Assembly: GCA_963674475.2 (NCBI GenBank)
Contig: CAXXFQ010000019.1
Coordinates: forward strand, 434,001-498,000
Length of the DNA stretch: 64,000 nt
DNA from: CAXXFQ01 sp963674475
GTDB taxonomy: Bacteria; Planctomycetota; Planctomycetia; Pirellulales; Thermoguttaceae
Direction of reading: 5' to 3'
Shown one piece after another: positions 16,725 through 26,415 of the stretch. The notes beneath the pieces are model-generated. The model searched no databases and was not told the origin of the DNA. It worked only from the letters and a program-made list of their open reading frames with translations. A program made the position numbers and the translations under genes. Numbering within the stretch: the first letter of the stretch is position 1; the number at the start of each line of letters is the position of its first letter.

Positions 16725-17774
16725 TCAGTTGGACGAGAGCTCGTGGACCGCTTGAACCAGGGCCTGGGCGTTTTCGACCGGGGTTTGCGGCAAGATGCCG
16801 TGGCCCAGATTGAAAAGATGGCCCGGGCGCCCGTCAGCCTTGCCCAAAACCTCGGCCACCTCGCGACGGATTGTTTCTCGATCGGTCAACAGGACGGTCG
16901 GGTCGAGGTTCCCTTGGATCGGTCGGTCATGGTCGATTTGGGACCAGGCCGCGTCGAGTCCGATCCGCCAGTCGACCCCGAGGATGGTTCCGCCCGCTTC
17001 GGCCATCACCGGGATCAGGGCCGGGTTGCCGGTGCCGAAATGGATCGCCGGGACCTCCGGCGGCAACGAGTCGAAAATCAATTGGGTAACGGGGAGGATA
17101 TGTTTTCGATAGGCTTCGGGGCTCAAGCAGCCGACCCACGAGTCGAACAGTTGGACCGCCTGGGCCCCGGCGTCGATCTGCATGTTGAGATACCGCGCGA
17201 CGCTACGGGCGATTTTTTCCAAAAGGGCCGCGAAACCGGCCGGGTCGGTGAACATCCATTTTTTCGTATGGAGGAAATGGCGACTCGCGCCTCCTTCGAT
17301 CGCGTAGGCTGCCAGCGTAAACGGTGCGCCGGCGAACCCGATCAGCGGGATCCGATCGTCGAGCCCCGCGCGGGTTTCACGGACCGCCTCGGCCACGTAA
17401 GCGAGCGGTTCGAGATCTTCCAATTCGTGAAACCGTTTCAGATCGGCCGCCTCTCGCAGCGGTGGGCTGAGCTTCGGACCGTGGTTGGGAAGATATTCCA
17501 ACTTGAGTCCCATCGGTTCGAAAATCAACAACAGGTCGGCAAACAAAATGGCCGCGTCGACGCCCAGTTGGTCGACTGCCCGCAGCATCACCTCGGCTGC
17601 CAGACGGGGTGTTTTGCATAACTCGAGAAACGAGATCTCGTCTCGCAGCTTCTGATACTCGGCCTGGTATCGGCCCGCTTGACGCATCATCCAAACCGGC
17701 GTGCAGTCGACCGGCTCGCCGCGGGCCGCCTTCATCCATCGACTGTCATACCAGGGTTCGCGTTGGTTTTGCAT
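16725..17774 (-). CDS. hemE: Uroporphyrinogen decarboxylase
   Basis: A 349-residue enzyme converting uroporphyrinogen III to coproporphyrinogen III in haem synthesis. Signatures are PVWMMRQAGRYQAEYQKLR, ILFADLLLIFEPMG, LIGFAGAPFTLAAYAIEGG, VQLFDSWVGCLSPEAY, HFGTGNPALIPVMAEAGG, QGNLDPTVLL and FNLGHGILPQTPVENAQALV. The Arg-rich active-site loop and the substrate Asp (ILFAD) are present. ATG 17774 is preferred because GAGG lies six bases upstream; ATG 17777 and TTG 17786 are alternatives. No other haem genes adjoin it. It lies 86 bases downstream of the LplT-PlsC-Aas gene on the same strand. Confidence 0.96.
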   Translation of the reverse strand: MQNQREPWYDSRWMKAARGEPVDCTPVWMMRQAGRYQAEYQKLRDEISFLELCKTPRLAAEVMLRAVDQLGVDAAILFADLLLIFEPMGLKLEYLPNHGPKLSPPLREAADLKRFHELEDLEPLAYVAEAVRETRAGLDDRIPLIGFAGAPFTLAAYAIEGGASRHFLHTKKWMFTDPAGFAALLEKIARSVARYLNMQIDAGAQAVQLFDSWVGCLSPEAYRKHILPVTQLIFDSLPPEVPAIHFGTGNPALIPVMAEAGGTILGVDWRIGLDAAWSQIDHDRPIQGNLDPTVLLTDRETIRREVAEVLGKADGRPGHLFNLGHGILPQTPVENAQALVQAVHELSSN

Positions 17775-17860
17775 CATTGACCTCAAGCGTAGAAACGGTT
17801 TTTTATTATTGAATCAAAGGCAGGGGAAGGTCTGGGTGGTTTTCTTTCAAAGGAAAAGGC

Positions 17861-20800
17861 CTAGCCGTGAAAAAGTTGCTCGGCCAGTAGTTGGGCCTCT
17901 TTCAAGGCGACCTTGCCGCTGCCGAGGACCGGAATGGCGTCGACTTGCCGAAAGCTTTCGACCGAAGGGATCCAAAGGGCCGTAAAACCGGCGTCGGCCA
18001 AGGCGTTGCAGATTTCTTTGGGCGTTTTTTCCAAACCGGTGTGGAGGACGATCAGCCGCTCTCCCTTGCGCGGGTCGGGAACCGCCGTGACGGTTAGTTT
18101 GACCTCTTCCGCTTCTTCCAGGCCAAGAATTTTGATGAGTTCGTCTTCGATTCGGACGTGAGGAACCATCTCGCCGCCGATCTTCGAAAATCGACTGATT
18201 CGACCGGTGATCGTGATGAACCCATCCTCGTCGATCATGGCGACGTCGCCCGTTTTATACCAGCCGTCCTTCAGCACTTCGGCCGTTTGCTCGGGATCGT
18301 TGATGTAGCCCTTCATGACGTTCGGTCCGGTGACCCAAAGCATCCCCGATTGGCCGATCTCCGCTTCTTCACCGGTATCGAGATCGAGTATCTTTGCCGA
18401 AATGCCGGGTAACGGTCTTCCGATCGTTCCGTCCTTGATGGTTATCTGATCGGTTTTGCCGGGGAGCCGATGGAGGGGAACGTTGGCCGCGACTACCGGC
18501 GACATTTCGGTCGTTCCGTATCCTTCGATCGGGCGAACGCCATACTTTTTCTCGTAGGCGTCGGCCAGACTGATTGGAAGCTTTTCGGCGCCCATGACCA
18601 TGAGGTTGAGTGTCTCGAAATCTTCCGGTGGGATCCGTTTGATATACGACCGCAGGAAGGTTGGTGTCGCGGTCATGACGGTCCCGCCGTATTGGCGACA
18701 CAATTTTCCGATCGGACGCGGCTCCAGCGGCGAGGTGTGATAGGCGGCTTTGATGTCGAGGATAAACATGGACCAAAGGGTCGCCGTGTAGCCGAACGAA
18801 TGGAAGAACGGCAAGACCCCGATCATGACGTCGTTGGAGGTGAACTCAAACGCTTGGTTGAATGAGTTGATGTTTTCGGTGATGTTCCGGTGGGTCAGCA
18901 TCGCCCCCTTCGGATCGCCGGTCGAGCCGGAGGTGAAGATGATCGTCAGGACATCGTCCAAGTCAATTTTGTGCAGCCCGAGAATCCGTTCGAGCAGGCA
19001 GGCCGGCAACAGCCACGCCTGGAACGCGGCGATCAGCTTGTCGCTCAAGCGGACTTGGTCGACGAAATCTTCCAGGCAGACCATCTGGGCGTCGAGCTTC
19101 AAATCGGGAAACCGTTCCATCACCTTCCGGCTGGTCAGAACGTGGCGGATCCCGGCCTTGTGGAGGCACTGGTTGAGGATTCGAGGCGACTTGACGCTGT
19201 AATTGAGGTTCGAGCTTGTTCGACCGTCGAGCCCGAGCGCCGCGTTGACGACGGCCCCGGCGACGGTGGGCGGGATCAGGATGCCGACCGTTTTTTCGTC
19301 TTTGGCGAGGACCTCGCGACGCAAGAGACGGCGCAGGACGAGGCTTCGGATGAGCAACCCGGCACCGGTCAAACTGGCACCGGTCGAGTCGGCCACTTTC
19401 GTACGTCGCATCTTTCTTCGGTAGTTTCGAAGGAAGCGGCGAATGGGGATAAGGGGTATATGATTTTTATGCATGGCTTCAAGTCCCAACAGTTCTACTT
19501 GGCGTCGGACCTCCCGCGGGTCGACCGGTTGCGGCATCGGTTTTCCGTAAAGGATGGAAACCGGGTAGGGCCATCGTTCGGGGGTTTTCCAGAAAAACTT
19601 TCCTCCTTTAAAACTAAAAATACTGCCCCATAATCCGTGGAGACGCATCGGGATGACCGGGGCGCCGGTTCCTTTGAGGATTGTCAGATACCCTTTTTGG
19701 AAAGGGTTCATGAGTCCCGTTCGGGTCAGTTGTCCCTCGGGAAAGATGCACACGACATCACCGTCTTTGAGTCCCTGCCGGGCGGCTCGAATCGCCCTGA
19801 GCATCGACTCCCGCGACTCGTGGACCTCGATGGCCCGATTTTTTCGAGCCAACCAACCGACGAATCCGCGATTGATATAGTCGGCATAGGCAAACATACG
19901 AACCGGACGTGGGCACGAGAGGAAGACGAAAGCGCCGTCAAGCCAGGTGACATGGTTGCAGACCAGAAGGACGCCCCCCTTTTCGGGAAGGTTTTTGACA
20001 TCTTCTACCCGGATGCGGTAGAGCAGTCGGAGAGTCGTCCAGAAGACCACACGGAGGGTCGGAATCGGTATAAGCCTTATAATATACACCGCCAAAGGGA
20101 GGGTGACCAGTCCTATGGCCAAAAAGATCTCGCGCGGGGAAAGGTTGGCAATGCTCAAGAGGTAAAACACCCCGGAGGAAAGCAGCATTCCCCCGAAGGT
20201 AAGGAAGTTCGCCGCCGCCAGGATCCGGCCACGGGAGTTCTCGGGACTCATCTTCTGAATGTAAGTGACCATGGGAATGTCGTACAATCCCCCGCCAATT
20301 CCCAATACCAAAAGGCAGCCGCAAATCCAGCGGTAATCGGCCATTTGCCCACCCCACGGGACGAAGACCAGACAGGCGGTGATTCCCATTGTGATCGCGC
20401 CAAAAGGGGAAAGTCCCACTTCGATCCGACCGGCCGACCAGAGTCCCGCCAGGACACTTCCGATGCCGACTCCCAAGGCGAGCGTGGCCAACATGGGGCC
20501 GACATATTGCTGGGGCAGTCCGATTTCGGTCCGCACGAGTTGATCGATGTTCAGTTGAACCAACGCCCCGGTTCCCCAGAAAAACGAAGTCGCAAGGGCC
20601 GCTCCCAGCAAGTTTCGCCTGGTGAACAAGGCTGAAAGGTCGGAAACGGTGTCCTTGGCCAAGTTGACCGGGAATCGGCATTGCGGATTGGCAACCGGCG
20701 TTTTCGGGATTATGAGGCTGGTCATCCATCCGATCAACGCAACGAGGATTGGTGCCGCGCCGGCAATGACCCAGCCCCAAAACGGCAATGCCTGGGTGGC

Positions 20801-21364
20801 CCAGTAGAGGAGACCTCCGGCGACCACTCCGGCGCAAATCGCACCGACGGTGCTCAGTCCGATCAGGCCGTTGGCTTTCGACAGCGAGCTGGTTTCGACG
20901 ATTTCAGGGATGATTCCGTATTTTGACGGGCTAAACAGGGCGCTTTGGGTGCCCATGAGAGTGAGCATAATAAACATCAGGGTAACATTGCCCATCAAGA
21001 GGGTCAGAAACCCGAGGATCATGATGACCAGTTCGGCAATTTTGCAGCCGATGATGGTCGTTCGCTTGCTAAACCGGTCTCCCAGATATCCGGCCGGAGC
21101 GACCAAAACAAGAAACGGTAAAACGAACACCGCACCGCCCAGCGCCAAGACGATGGGGGCGTTTTCCGGCCCCACAATATCCTTGCCGACCGGTACGATC
21201 AGCCAGCGGAACATGTTGTCGTTCATCGCGCCGAGGAACTGGGTAAGAAAAAGCCCCCAAAAACCGCGCGTGCGGATGGTTCCCGGTTTATAGGAGGAGG
21301 ACGAGTCGGGTTGGGAAAGGTTAGCTTGCATGCCGGTATTGGGTCCGAGATCGGTGCGGTTCAT
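17861..21364 (-). CDS. Trifunctional LplT-PlsC-Aas fusion (lysophospholipid flippase, acyltransferase, acyl-ACP synthetase)
   Basis: About 1167 residues carrying three joined activities for phospholipid repair. Residues ~35-430 are an MFS-type transporter with about twelve hydrophobic helices, beginning FWGLFLTQFLGAMNDNMFRW, as in LplT. Residues ~450-640 are a PlsC acyltransferase with the HX4D motif (H471 in CNHVTWLDGA) and the FPEGQLTR block. Residues ~680-1165 are an AMP-forming acyl-ACP/CoA synthetase with FTSGSTGDPKGAML (near 810), EGYGTTEMSP and GWYKTGDVAMIDEDG. In E. coli LplT and Aas are separate but neighbouring. The start is uncertain: ATG 21364 is used, ATG 21331 is possible, and neither has a good ribosome site. 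Confidence 0.9.
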   Translation of the reverse strand: MNRTDLGPNTGMQANLSQPDSSSSYKPGTIRTRGFWGLFLTQFLGAMNDNMFRWLIVPVGKDIVGPENAPIVLALGGAVFVLPFLVLVAPAGYLGDRFSKRTTIIGCKIAELVIMILGFLTLLMGNVTLMFIMLTLMGTQSALFSPSKYGIIPEIVETSSLSKANGLIGLSTVGAICAGVVAGGLLYWATQALPFWGWVIAGAAPILVALIGWMTSLIIPKTPVANPQCRFPVNLAKDTVSDLSALFTRRNLLGAALATSFFWGTGALVQLNIDQLVRTEIGLPQQYVGPMLATLALGVGIGSVLAGLWSAGRIEVGLSPFGAITMGITACLVFVPWGGQMADYRWICGCLLVLGIGGGLYDIPMVTYIQKMSPENSRGRILAAANFLTFGGMLLSSGVFYLLSIANLSPREIFLAIGLVTLPLAVYIIRLIPIPTLRVVFWTTLRLLYRIRVEDVKNLPEKGGVLLVCNHVTWLDGAFVFLSCPRPVRMFAYADYINRGFVGWLARKNRAIEVHESRESMLRAIRAARQGLKDGDVVCIFPEGQLTRTGLMNPFQKGYLTILKGTGAPVIPMRLHGLWGSIFSFKGGKFFWKTPERWPYPVSILYGKPMPQPVDPREVRRQVELLGLEAMHKNHIPLIPIRRFLRNYRRKMRRTKVADSTGASLTGAGLLIRSLVLRRLLRREVLAKDEKTVGILIPPTVAGAVVNAALGLDGRTSSNLNYSVKSPRILNQCLHKAGIRHVLTSRKVMERFPDLKLDAQMVCLEDFVDQVRLSDKLIAAFQAWLLPACLLERILGLHKIDLDDVLTIIFTSGSTGDPKGAMLTHRNITENINSFNQAFEFTSNDVMIGVLPFFHSFGYTATLWSMFILDIKAAYHTSPLEPRPIGKLCRQYGGTVMTATPTFLRSYIKRIPPEDFETLNLMVMGAEKLPISLADAYEKKYGVRPIEGYGTTEMSPVVAANVPLHRLPGKTDQITIKDGTIGRPLPGISAKILDLDTGEEAEIGQSGMLWVTGPNVMKGYINDPEQTAEVLKDGWYKTGDVAMIDEDGFITITGRISRFSKIGGEMVPHVRIEDELIKILGLEEAEEVKLTVTAVPDPRKGERLIVLHTGLEKTPKEICNALADAGFTALWIPSVESFRQVDAIPVLGSGKVALKEAQLLAEQLFHG

Positions 21365-21483
21365 CGGGTGGTTAATAAGGGGGGACGGGTACTTCTGGCG
21401 AACGGGCCAAGGTAGATTTTTCCACTTTTTCTTTGGTGGCAAGGAACACGCTGTATTCAAACTAAAATCGCTCGAACTGTCCC

Positions 21484-21630
21484 TTGAAAAAGTCCATCCG
21501 GGTCTTTTTCAACCTCGGCAATTGCGACAACAAGTGGCCGCAAGCCTCGCATAATCAGCGATTTTTAAATCGCCGATCCTGTGGGAAACATCCTGTTTCC
21601 CTTTAACAGCCAGTTTTTCAACAGGCTGCT
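21484..21630. repeat. Stem-loop-rich MITE- or IS-remnant-like element
   Basis: Four dyads in 150 bases: TTGAAAAAG/CTTTTTCAA (21484-21492, 21504-21512), GCGATTT/AAATCGC (21558-21573), GAAACA/TGTTTC (21585-21599), and CAGTTTTTCAACAGGCTG (21611-21628). The TTTTTCAAC core occurs at both ends. The CAGCCTGTTGAAAAA end is, from memory, common at insertion-sequence remnants. No transposase is present. Confidence 0.5.
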
Positions 21631-21954
21631 AAAATAACGACAAAACGACCCATTTGGACAAAGTGTCTCACACGGATTGGCCCCTTTAATAGTAGAAATA
21701 GGGGAGCTTGTCAATCGTGATGAATAAGAACGGAATTATGGCTTGGCGGGGCAGTAAAGGGCGGTTCCTCCAGCGTTGCGGTCCCTTGCGAGGGGCGTGC
21801 GCTTCGGCTATCCTTGGGAATTCGTTTTTTCGTGCGGTCCTTTCCTTGTTTCCTGAGCGTCTCTAGCGCCATTTTTGAAGGTAGATAGCGTTTTACCGGC
21901 TCTGCGGGAGAGATCCCGTGGTTGGCGCAAGAATTATCATTGAATTGATTTCGG

Positions 21955-21984
21955 TTTTCCATTTTTCCTGCGGTTGCAAGGAAC
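21955..21984 (+). repeat. TTGCAAGGAAC repeat fragment
   Basis: Near-match to 5182-5213: TTTTCCATTT, a short variable part, then CGGTTGCAAGGAAC. It lies 28 bases before ATG 22013 and may supply part of that gene's leader. Confidence 0.5.
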
Positions 21985-22012
21985 ACGTTTCACAAGGTTG
22001 AAAAAGTTTAAA

Positions 22013-23080
22013 ATGTCCGAAGATGCCCATTTTCTGATGACAACCTGCCAAATCGGTTTCGAGGCGGCACTGAAAGCGGAAATCGCGCGACGGTACCCGG
22101 CGTTCCGGTTTGCCTATTCGCGGCCCGGTTTTGTGACGTTCAAGCTGCCGGAAGGAGAGTCTTTTCCGGCCGATTATCGTCTGCGGGCCGTTTTCGCTCG
22201 CGGGTATGCCTTTTCGCTGGGAAAGGTTTCCGGCGATGATTTGGAAAAGCGGGCCGAGGAGTCCTGGAGACTTTTCGGGGATCGGCCGGTCTGTCGTCTC
22301 CACGTTTGGCAGCGGGACCAGGCACGTCGCGGACATCGTGGTTGGGAACCGGGAGTGACGCCCGAGGTGTTGGAAGCGGAAGAGGCCTTGCTACGCCACG
22401 CTCCAAAGGGGACGGAGCTAGTCGATCGAGAACTATGGCGCAGTGAGCTGGCCGGGCATGGGGAGCCGATTCTCGATTGCATCCTGGTCGAGCCGAACGA
22501 GTGGTGGATTGGCTACCATCGGGCCCGAGGTTTTTCGACGCGTTTGCCGGGCGGGATGCTTCCGCTTGAATTGCCTCCGCAGATGGTCAGTCGTGCTTGG
22601 TTGAAGATGGAGGAAGGACTCCAGTGGTCCGAATTGCCGATTCAAGTTGGCGATCGGGTGGCGGAGATCGGCTCGGCGCCCGGTGGCGGCAGTCAGGCCC
22701 TTTTGTCGCGCGGTTGCGAGGTTCTGGGGATCGATCCGGCTCGGATGGACCCGGCCGTTTTGCTGCATCCGCGATTTACCCATATCCGTCGTCGCTCGAA
22801 TCAGGTTCGTCGGACCACCTATCGAAAGGTCCGTTGGCTGACGGCCGATATGAACGTGACGCCGAACTACACGCTCGATGTGATCGAGGAGATTGTCAAG
22901 AGACCGGACGTGAAGATTCGCGGGATCCTGCTGACGCTGAAACTGATCCAGCCGGAGATGGCCTCTCGCGTCGACGAGTATCTGGGGCGGGTTCGCGAGT
23001 GGGGATTCCCGGTAGTTCGCGCGAGACAGCTTCAATTCAACCGACATGAGATCGCCTTAACGGCTAGCCTGCCTCGTTGA
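22013..23080 (+). CDS. RlmM-like SAM-dependent 2'-O-ribose methyltransferase
   Basis: A 355-residue protein of the FtsJ/RlmM type. Residues ~1-170 resemble a THUMP-like RNA-binding part (MTTCQIGFEAALKAEIARRY). The Rossmann domain (about 195-350) has the SAM site RVAEIGSAPGGGSQALL and acidic GIDPARMDP. The K-D-K-E catalytic tetrad of RNA 2'-O-methyltransferases is complete: K198 (AWLKMEEG), D279 (LTADMN), K310 (LLTLKL), E346 (NRHEIALTA). RlmM methylates C2498 of 23S rRNA in E. coli; the target here is inferred only by similarity. ATG 22013 is used; AAGG at 21994 is distant, so the start is less certain. Confidence 0.85.
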   Translation: MSEDAHFLMTTCQIGFEAALKAEIARRYPAFRFAYSRPGFVTFKLPEGESFPADYRLRAVFARGYAFSLGKVSGDDLEKRAEESWRLFGDRPVCRLHVWQRDQARRGHRGWEPGVTPEVLEAEEALLRHAPKGTELVDRELWRSELAGHGEPILDCILVEPNEWWIGYHRARGFSTRLPGGMLPLELPPQMVSRAWLKMEEGLQWSELPIQVGDRVAEIGSAPGGGSQALLSRGCEVLGIDPARMDPAVLLHPRFTHIRRRSNQVRRTTYRKVRWLTADMNVTPNYTLDVIEEIVKRPDVKIRGILLTLKLIQPEMASRVDEYLGRVREWGFPVVRARQLQFNRHEIALTASLPR

Positions 23081-23100
23081 TCGCGTGAGGACACTCGAGG

Positions 23101-26100
23101 TTAGGAAGGCCGCTTTTGACGCGAGATTTCGAAATACTTCAAAATCGTGTTTAAGAGAGACACTTTATCGATTGGCTTGGTGACGTAGTCGTCGCACCCT
23201 GCGTCGAAACTGCGTTTCCGTTCGCTCAACATGGCGTGGGCCGTAAAGGCGATGATCGGCTGGCGATATCCGGCCATGCGAAGTTGTCGGGTGGCACTGT
23301 AGCCGTCGACGATTGGCATCTGCATATCCATCAGGACGACGTCAAATTTTTCTTCGCTCTCGAGGATCTTCTGCACTGCTTCCTCTCCGTTCTCGGCGAG
23401 GGAAAGATGGACCTTCCACGGTTTGAGAATCGCGGCCACCAGCCGTTGATTGTCGCGTCCGTCTTCGGCTAAGAGGATTCTCGCTCCGGCCAACTCGGAG
23501 AAATCCTTGGGGGTGATTTTTTCGGGTTTGCCGTTTCTTATTAACTCCGCCTTGAGTTCGGTGATTGGTCGAATTCCCACGACCGGACCGGTTGCGGCGG
23601 TCAAAGTGAAGACACTTCCCACGTCGGATTCGCTTTCGACGGTAATGTCGCCGCCGAGGAGTCGAGCTAATTTATGGCTGATCGCCAAGCCGAGTCCGGT
23701 GCCGCCAAACATTCTCGTCGTGGAGGTGTCGGCCTGGCTGAACGGTTGGAAAATAGTTGCAAATTTATCCTTGGAGATGCCGATTCCGGTGTCGATAACT
23801 TGAATTTGTAAAAGTGGGTTCGTCTTTTGAATAAACTTGACCATGACTTCGATCGAGCCCCGATCGGTGAACTTGACCGCGTTGCCGATGAGGTTGATGA
23901 CAATCTGGCGTAGACGAACCGGGTCGGATTGGATCGATTCCGGGATGGGGCCGTCAAGCGTGATCTTAAATGAGAGCCCTTTTTCCTCGACTCTAGGACG
24001 GAATAACGAGCGAATCTCCTCAAAAAGTTGAGGGATATTGACCTGAAGGCGTTCGATTTTCAGCTCTCCCGCTTCGACTTTGGAGAGGTCGAGAATATCG
24101 TTGATCAATTCCAAAAGATGTTTGCTATTTCGGAGAATCGCTTCGGCCGAAGGATCGGTTTCGTCCCCTTGAAGCTGATCGGAAAGAAGTTCGGCAAATC
24201 CCATAATAGCGGTCAAAGGGGTTCGTAATTCGTGGCTGATATTGGCCAAAAATTCGCTCTTGGTTTGATTGGCCTTTTCGGCTTGTTGATAGGCCGCCTC
24301 TAGTTTTCGGTTGGCTGCTTCAAGTTTATGGGCGTACTGGTTGCGGTCGGCTTCGTGCTGGATTCGCTCGGTTTTATCGGTCGAGACGCCCCGGTATCCG
24401 CGGAAGATCCCTTTTTCGTCAAAAATGGGAGAGGCGTTGGCCTCAAAGTAAACCCGTTTACCCGTTTTCGAAAGGCCCCAGTTTTGTATTCCTTTAAACG
24501 GGGCTTGGATCACCAGCGGTTTTTCCAAGATTTTTTTCCAAGGATAATCCTTATCCGGAACCAGATATCGGGTATAGGGCGTTCCAACGATTTCTTCGGG
24601 AGTGTATTCGAGTATTTCTTCCACCCTTCCTGAGACGTGGGTGTAAATTCCGTTTTCATCGATTTCCCAAATGAGATCCCCGGTATGATCGACGATATCT
24701 TGAAGCCGTTGATGGGATTCTCTCAATTGGCGGTAGGCCGTTTCCAACTCTTGGGCATACTCTTTGAGGCGGGTTTGGTACTCGATTCGCTCGGTCACGT
24801 CGGTCGAGACACCCAAGTAGCCGAGAAAGGTGTCGTCTTCATCAAAGAAGGGGGTTCCGTTTTCTCGAAGGAAGACCACTTTTCCCTCTTTGGAAAGATA
24901 GTGATAGATGATGGATGAATAAGGTTCTCTTTTCCGGAGCAGTTTTCGAAAAATTTCCACGCCGGGGTCTTTTTCCTTCGTGACGAGAAATTCCTCGTAC
25001 AAATGGCCTACCATTTCCTCGGGTGAGTAACCGAGGATTTCTTTTACCTTTCCGGAAATGCTTGTGAATCTTCCCTGGGGGTCGAGTTCCCAGATGATAT
25101 CCCCGCTGTTATCGATCAGGTTTTGGAGCCGTTGATTGGAGAATTTTAGTTCTCGCTCGGCCTGTTTGCGCGCAGAGATGTCTTGCACGATTCCAGAAAC
25201 GCCGATCACCGTGCCATTCCGATCGAAAAGGCAAGAGGCGGCGACGTTCAGGTGGATTCTGGTTCCCTCTTTCGCAACCCCGATCGTCTCGATTTCTTCT
25301 ACGTAACCATGTTGGGCTTTCTGACTAAGACGATGGAAAGATTGTCGTGCCTCTTCATGGTTCTTCGACTCGATCATGTCGGTAAAGAGCCGTCCTTGGA
25401 TCTCATCGACCGAGTAACCAAATATTTTTTCCGCTGCCGGATTCCAGTTGGTGATCATCCCTTCGAGATCGACTCCGACGATCCCGACATTGGTCGATGC
25501 GACAATCGCCGCCAGACGGGCCTGAACTTTTTCCGCTTTGATTCGAAGCGTTGCGTCACGAATCAATCCGGCTGCCAGATGGGGGAATTGGGGCACCATA
25601 TAGGCGTTTAATTCACAAAAAGATCTTTCCCCTTGTCGGTTCTGTATACGCATCACGGCATTGGCGATGTTCCCTTTCTTTTGGAGAATGCGGCTAAATT
25701 CCTTGGCTTTCTCTTGTTCCAAAATAAACTGATAAAAATTTTCTCCCTTGAGTTGACTGGCCGTGCATCCGGCCATTTGGGCAAACCGTTGATTGCACCA
25801 GAGAATTTTTTTGGTGAAGACGTTGTATAAGAAAAAACCGTCGGGGGCGAAATCGAGAAACAGGAGGGATTCGATCGGAGCCGCCCTTCGAAAACGGCGC
25901 TGAAAGACACCTAGCGCAATGAGGAGAATTCCCCCGTTCCAAAAGAGGATACGTAAAAAGAGGATCGACGGGTGGGACAATAAGTCGAACGCGAGAAGAA
26001 AGGCGATGGTATGAATCGAAAGGTCGAAAAGACACCAGATGCCGATGCCAATCAAGCCGAACGTGGCAAACCGTTTGGCCTGCATCGGACGCGGACGGAA

Positions 26101-26205
26101 GGGGGCGAAAAAGTAGAGTCCCAGTAAGATCGCAAAAAACCCCCACTCGATCGCCAATTGGAAATACAGATTATTCCATAGCAAGGGGTAGGCGGTCAAT
26201 TCCAT
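23101..26205 (-). CDS. Multi-PAS hybrid sensor histidine kinase with receiver domain
   Basis: About 1034 residues. The N-terminal ~110 residues hold three to four hydrophobic helices. Four PAS-type segments follow: near 125-210, 235-355 (ASTNVGIVGVDLEGMITNWN), 365-490 (IDNSGDIIWELDPQGRFTSI) and 500-620 (VDHTGDLIWEIDENGIYTHV). The last two are close relatives and probably an internal duplication. A coiled segment leads to HisKA with H658 (NISHELRTPL), a HATPase domain (LIGNAVKFTD, DTGIGISKDK, GGTGLGLAI) and a C-terminal receiver with D960 (VVLMDMQMPIVDG). The phosphorelay therefore needs an external HPt or response regulator, and none adjoins. ATG 26205 is chosen; ATG 26214 is possible. Confidence 0.93.
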   Translation of the reverse strand: MELTAYPLLWNNLYFQLAIEWGFFAILLGLYFFAPFRPRPMQAKRFATFGLIGIGIWCLFDLSIHTIAFLLAFDLLSHPSILFLRILFWNGGILLIALGVFQRRFRRAAPIESLLFLDFAPDGFFLYNVFTKKILWCNQRFAQMAGCTASQLKGENFYQFILEQEKAKEFSRILQKKGNIANAVMRIQNRQGERSFCELNAYMVPQFPHLAAGLIRDATLRIKAEKVQARLAAIVASTNVGIVGVDLEGMITNWNPAAEKIFGYSVDEIQGRLFTDMIESKNHEEARQSFHRLSQKAQHGYVEEIETIGVAKEGTRIHLNVAASCLFDRNGTVIGVSGIVQDISARKQAERELKFSNQRLQNLIDNSGDIIWELDPQGRFTSISGKVKEILGYSPEEMVGHLYEEFLVTKEKDPGVEIFRKLLRKREPYSSIIYHYLSKEGKVVFLRENGTPFFDEDDTFLGYLGVSTDVTERIEYQTRLKEYAQELETAYRQLRESHQRLQDIVDHTGDLIWEIDENGIYTHVSGRVEEILEYTPEEIVGTPYTRYLVPDKDYPWKKILEKPLVIQAPFKGIQNWGLSKTGKRVYFEANASPIFDEKGIFRGYRGVSTDKTERIQHEADRNQYAHKLEAANRKLEAAYQQAEKANQTKSEFLANISHELRTPLTAIMGFAELLSDQLQGDETDPSAEAILRNSKHLLELINDILDLSKVEAGELKIERLQVNIPQLFEEIRSLFRPRVEEKGLSFKITLDGPIPESIQSDPVRLRQIVINLIGNAVKFTDRGSIEVMVKFIQKTNPLLQIQVIDTGIGISKDKFATIFQPFSQADTSTTRMFGGTGLGLAISHKLARLLGGDITVESESDVGSVFTLTAATGPVVGIRPITELKAELIRNGKPEKITPKDFSELAGARILLAEDGRDNQRLVAAILKPWKVHLSLAENGEEAVQKILESEEKFDVVLMDMQMPIVDGYSATRQLRMAGYRQPIIAFTAHAMLSERKRSFDAGCDDYVTKPIDKVSLLNTILKYFEISRQKRPS

Positions 26206-26415
26206 CACGCACATCCACCACAAACGGGTTTACGGATTAATGCAGGGAAATCGTCTGGTGCCGGTCTTTGGAACTCGTTTTTCGAGAAAAGCAAGAAGCG
26301 GATTCATCAAAAATAGACCTATATAATTTTAGGGCGAAACCATACCGAGACAATGGTTCACCCTAAGATTGGGGTATGGCTCACTCTGAAAGCAAGTTTT
26401 TTCGATAAGATTGAT

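Larger units (their letters stand above)
21365..22012. other. Intergenic region with repeat remnants
   Basis: About 650 bases between divergent genes. It contains a GGCAAGGAACACG motif (21437-21449), a stem-loop-rich element (21484-21630), a plain segment, and a second TTGCAAGGAAC copy (21955-21984) just before the methyltransferase gene. No gene is supported. Confidence 0.5.
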
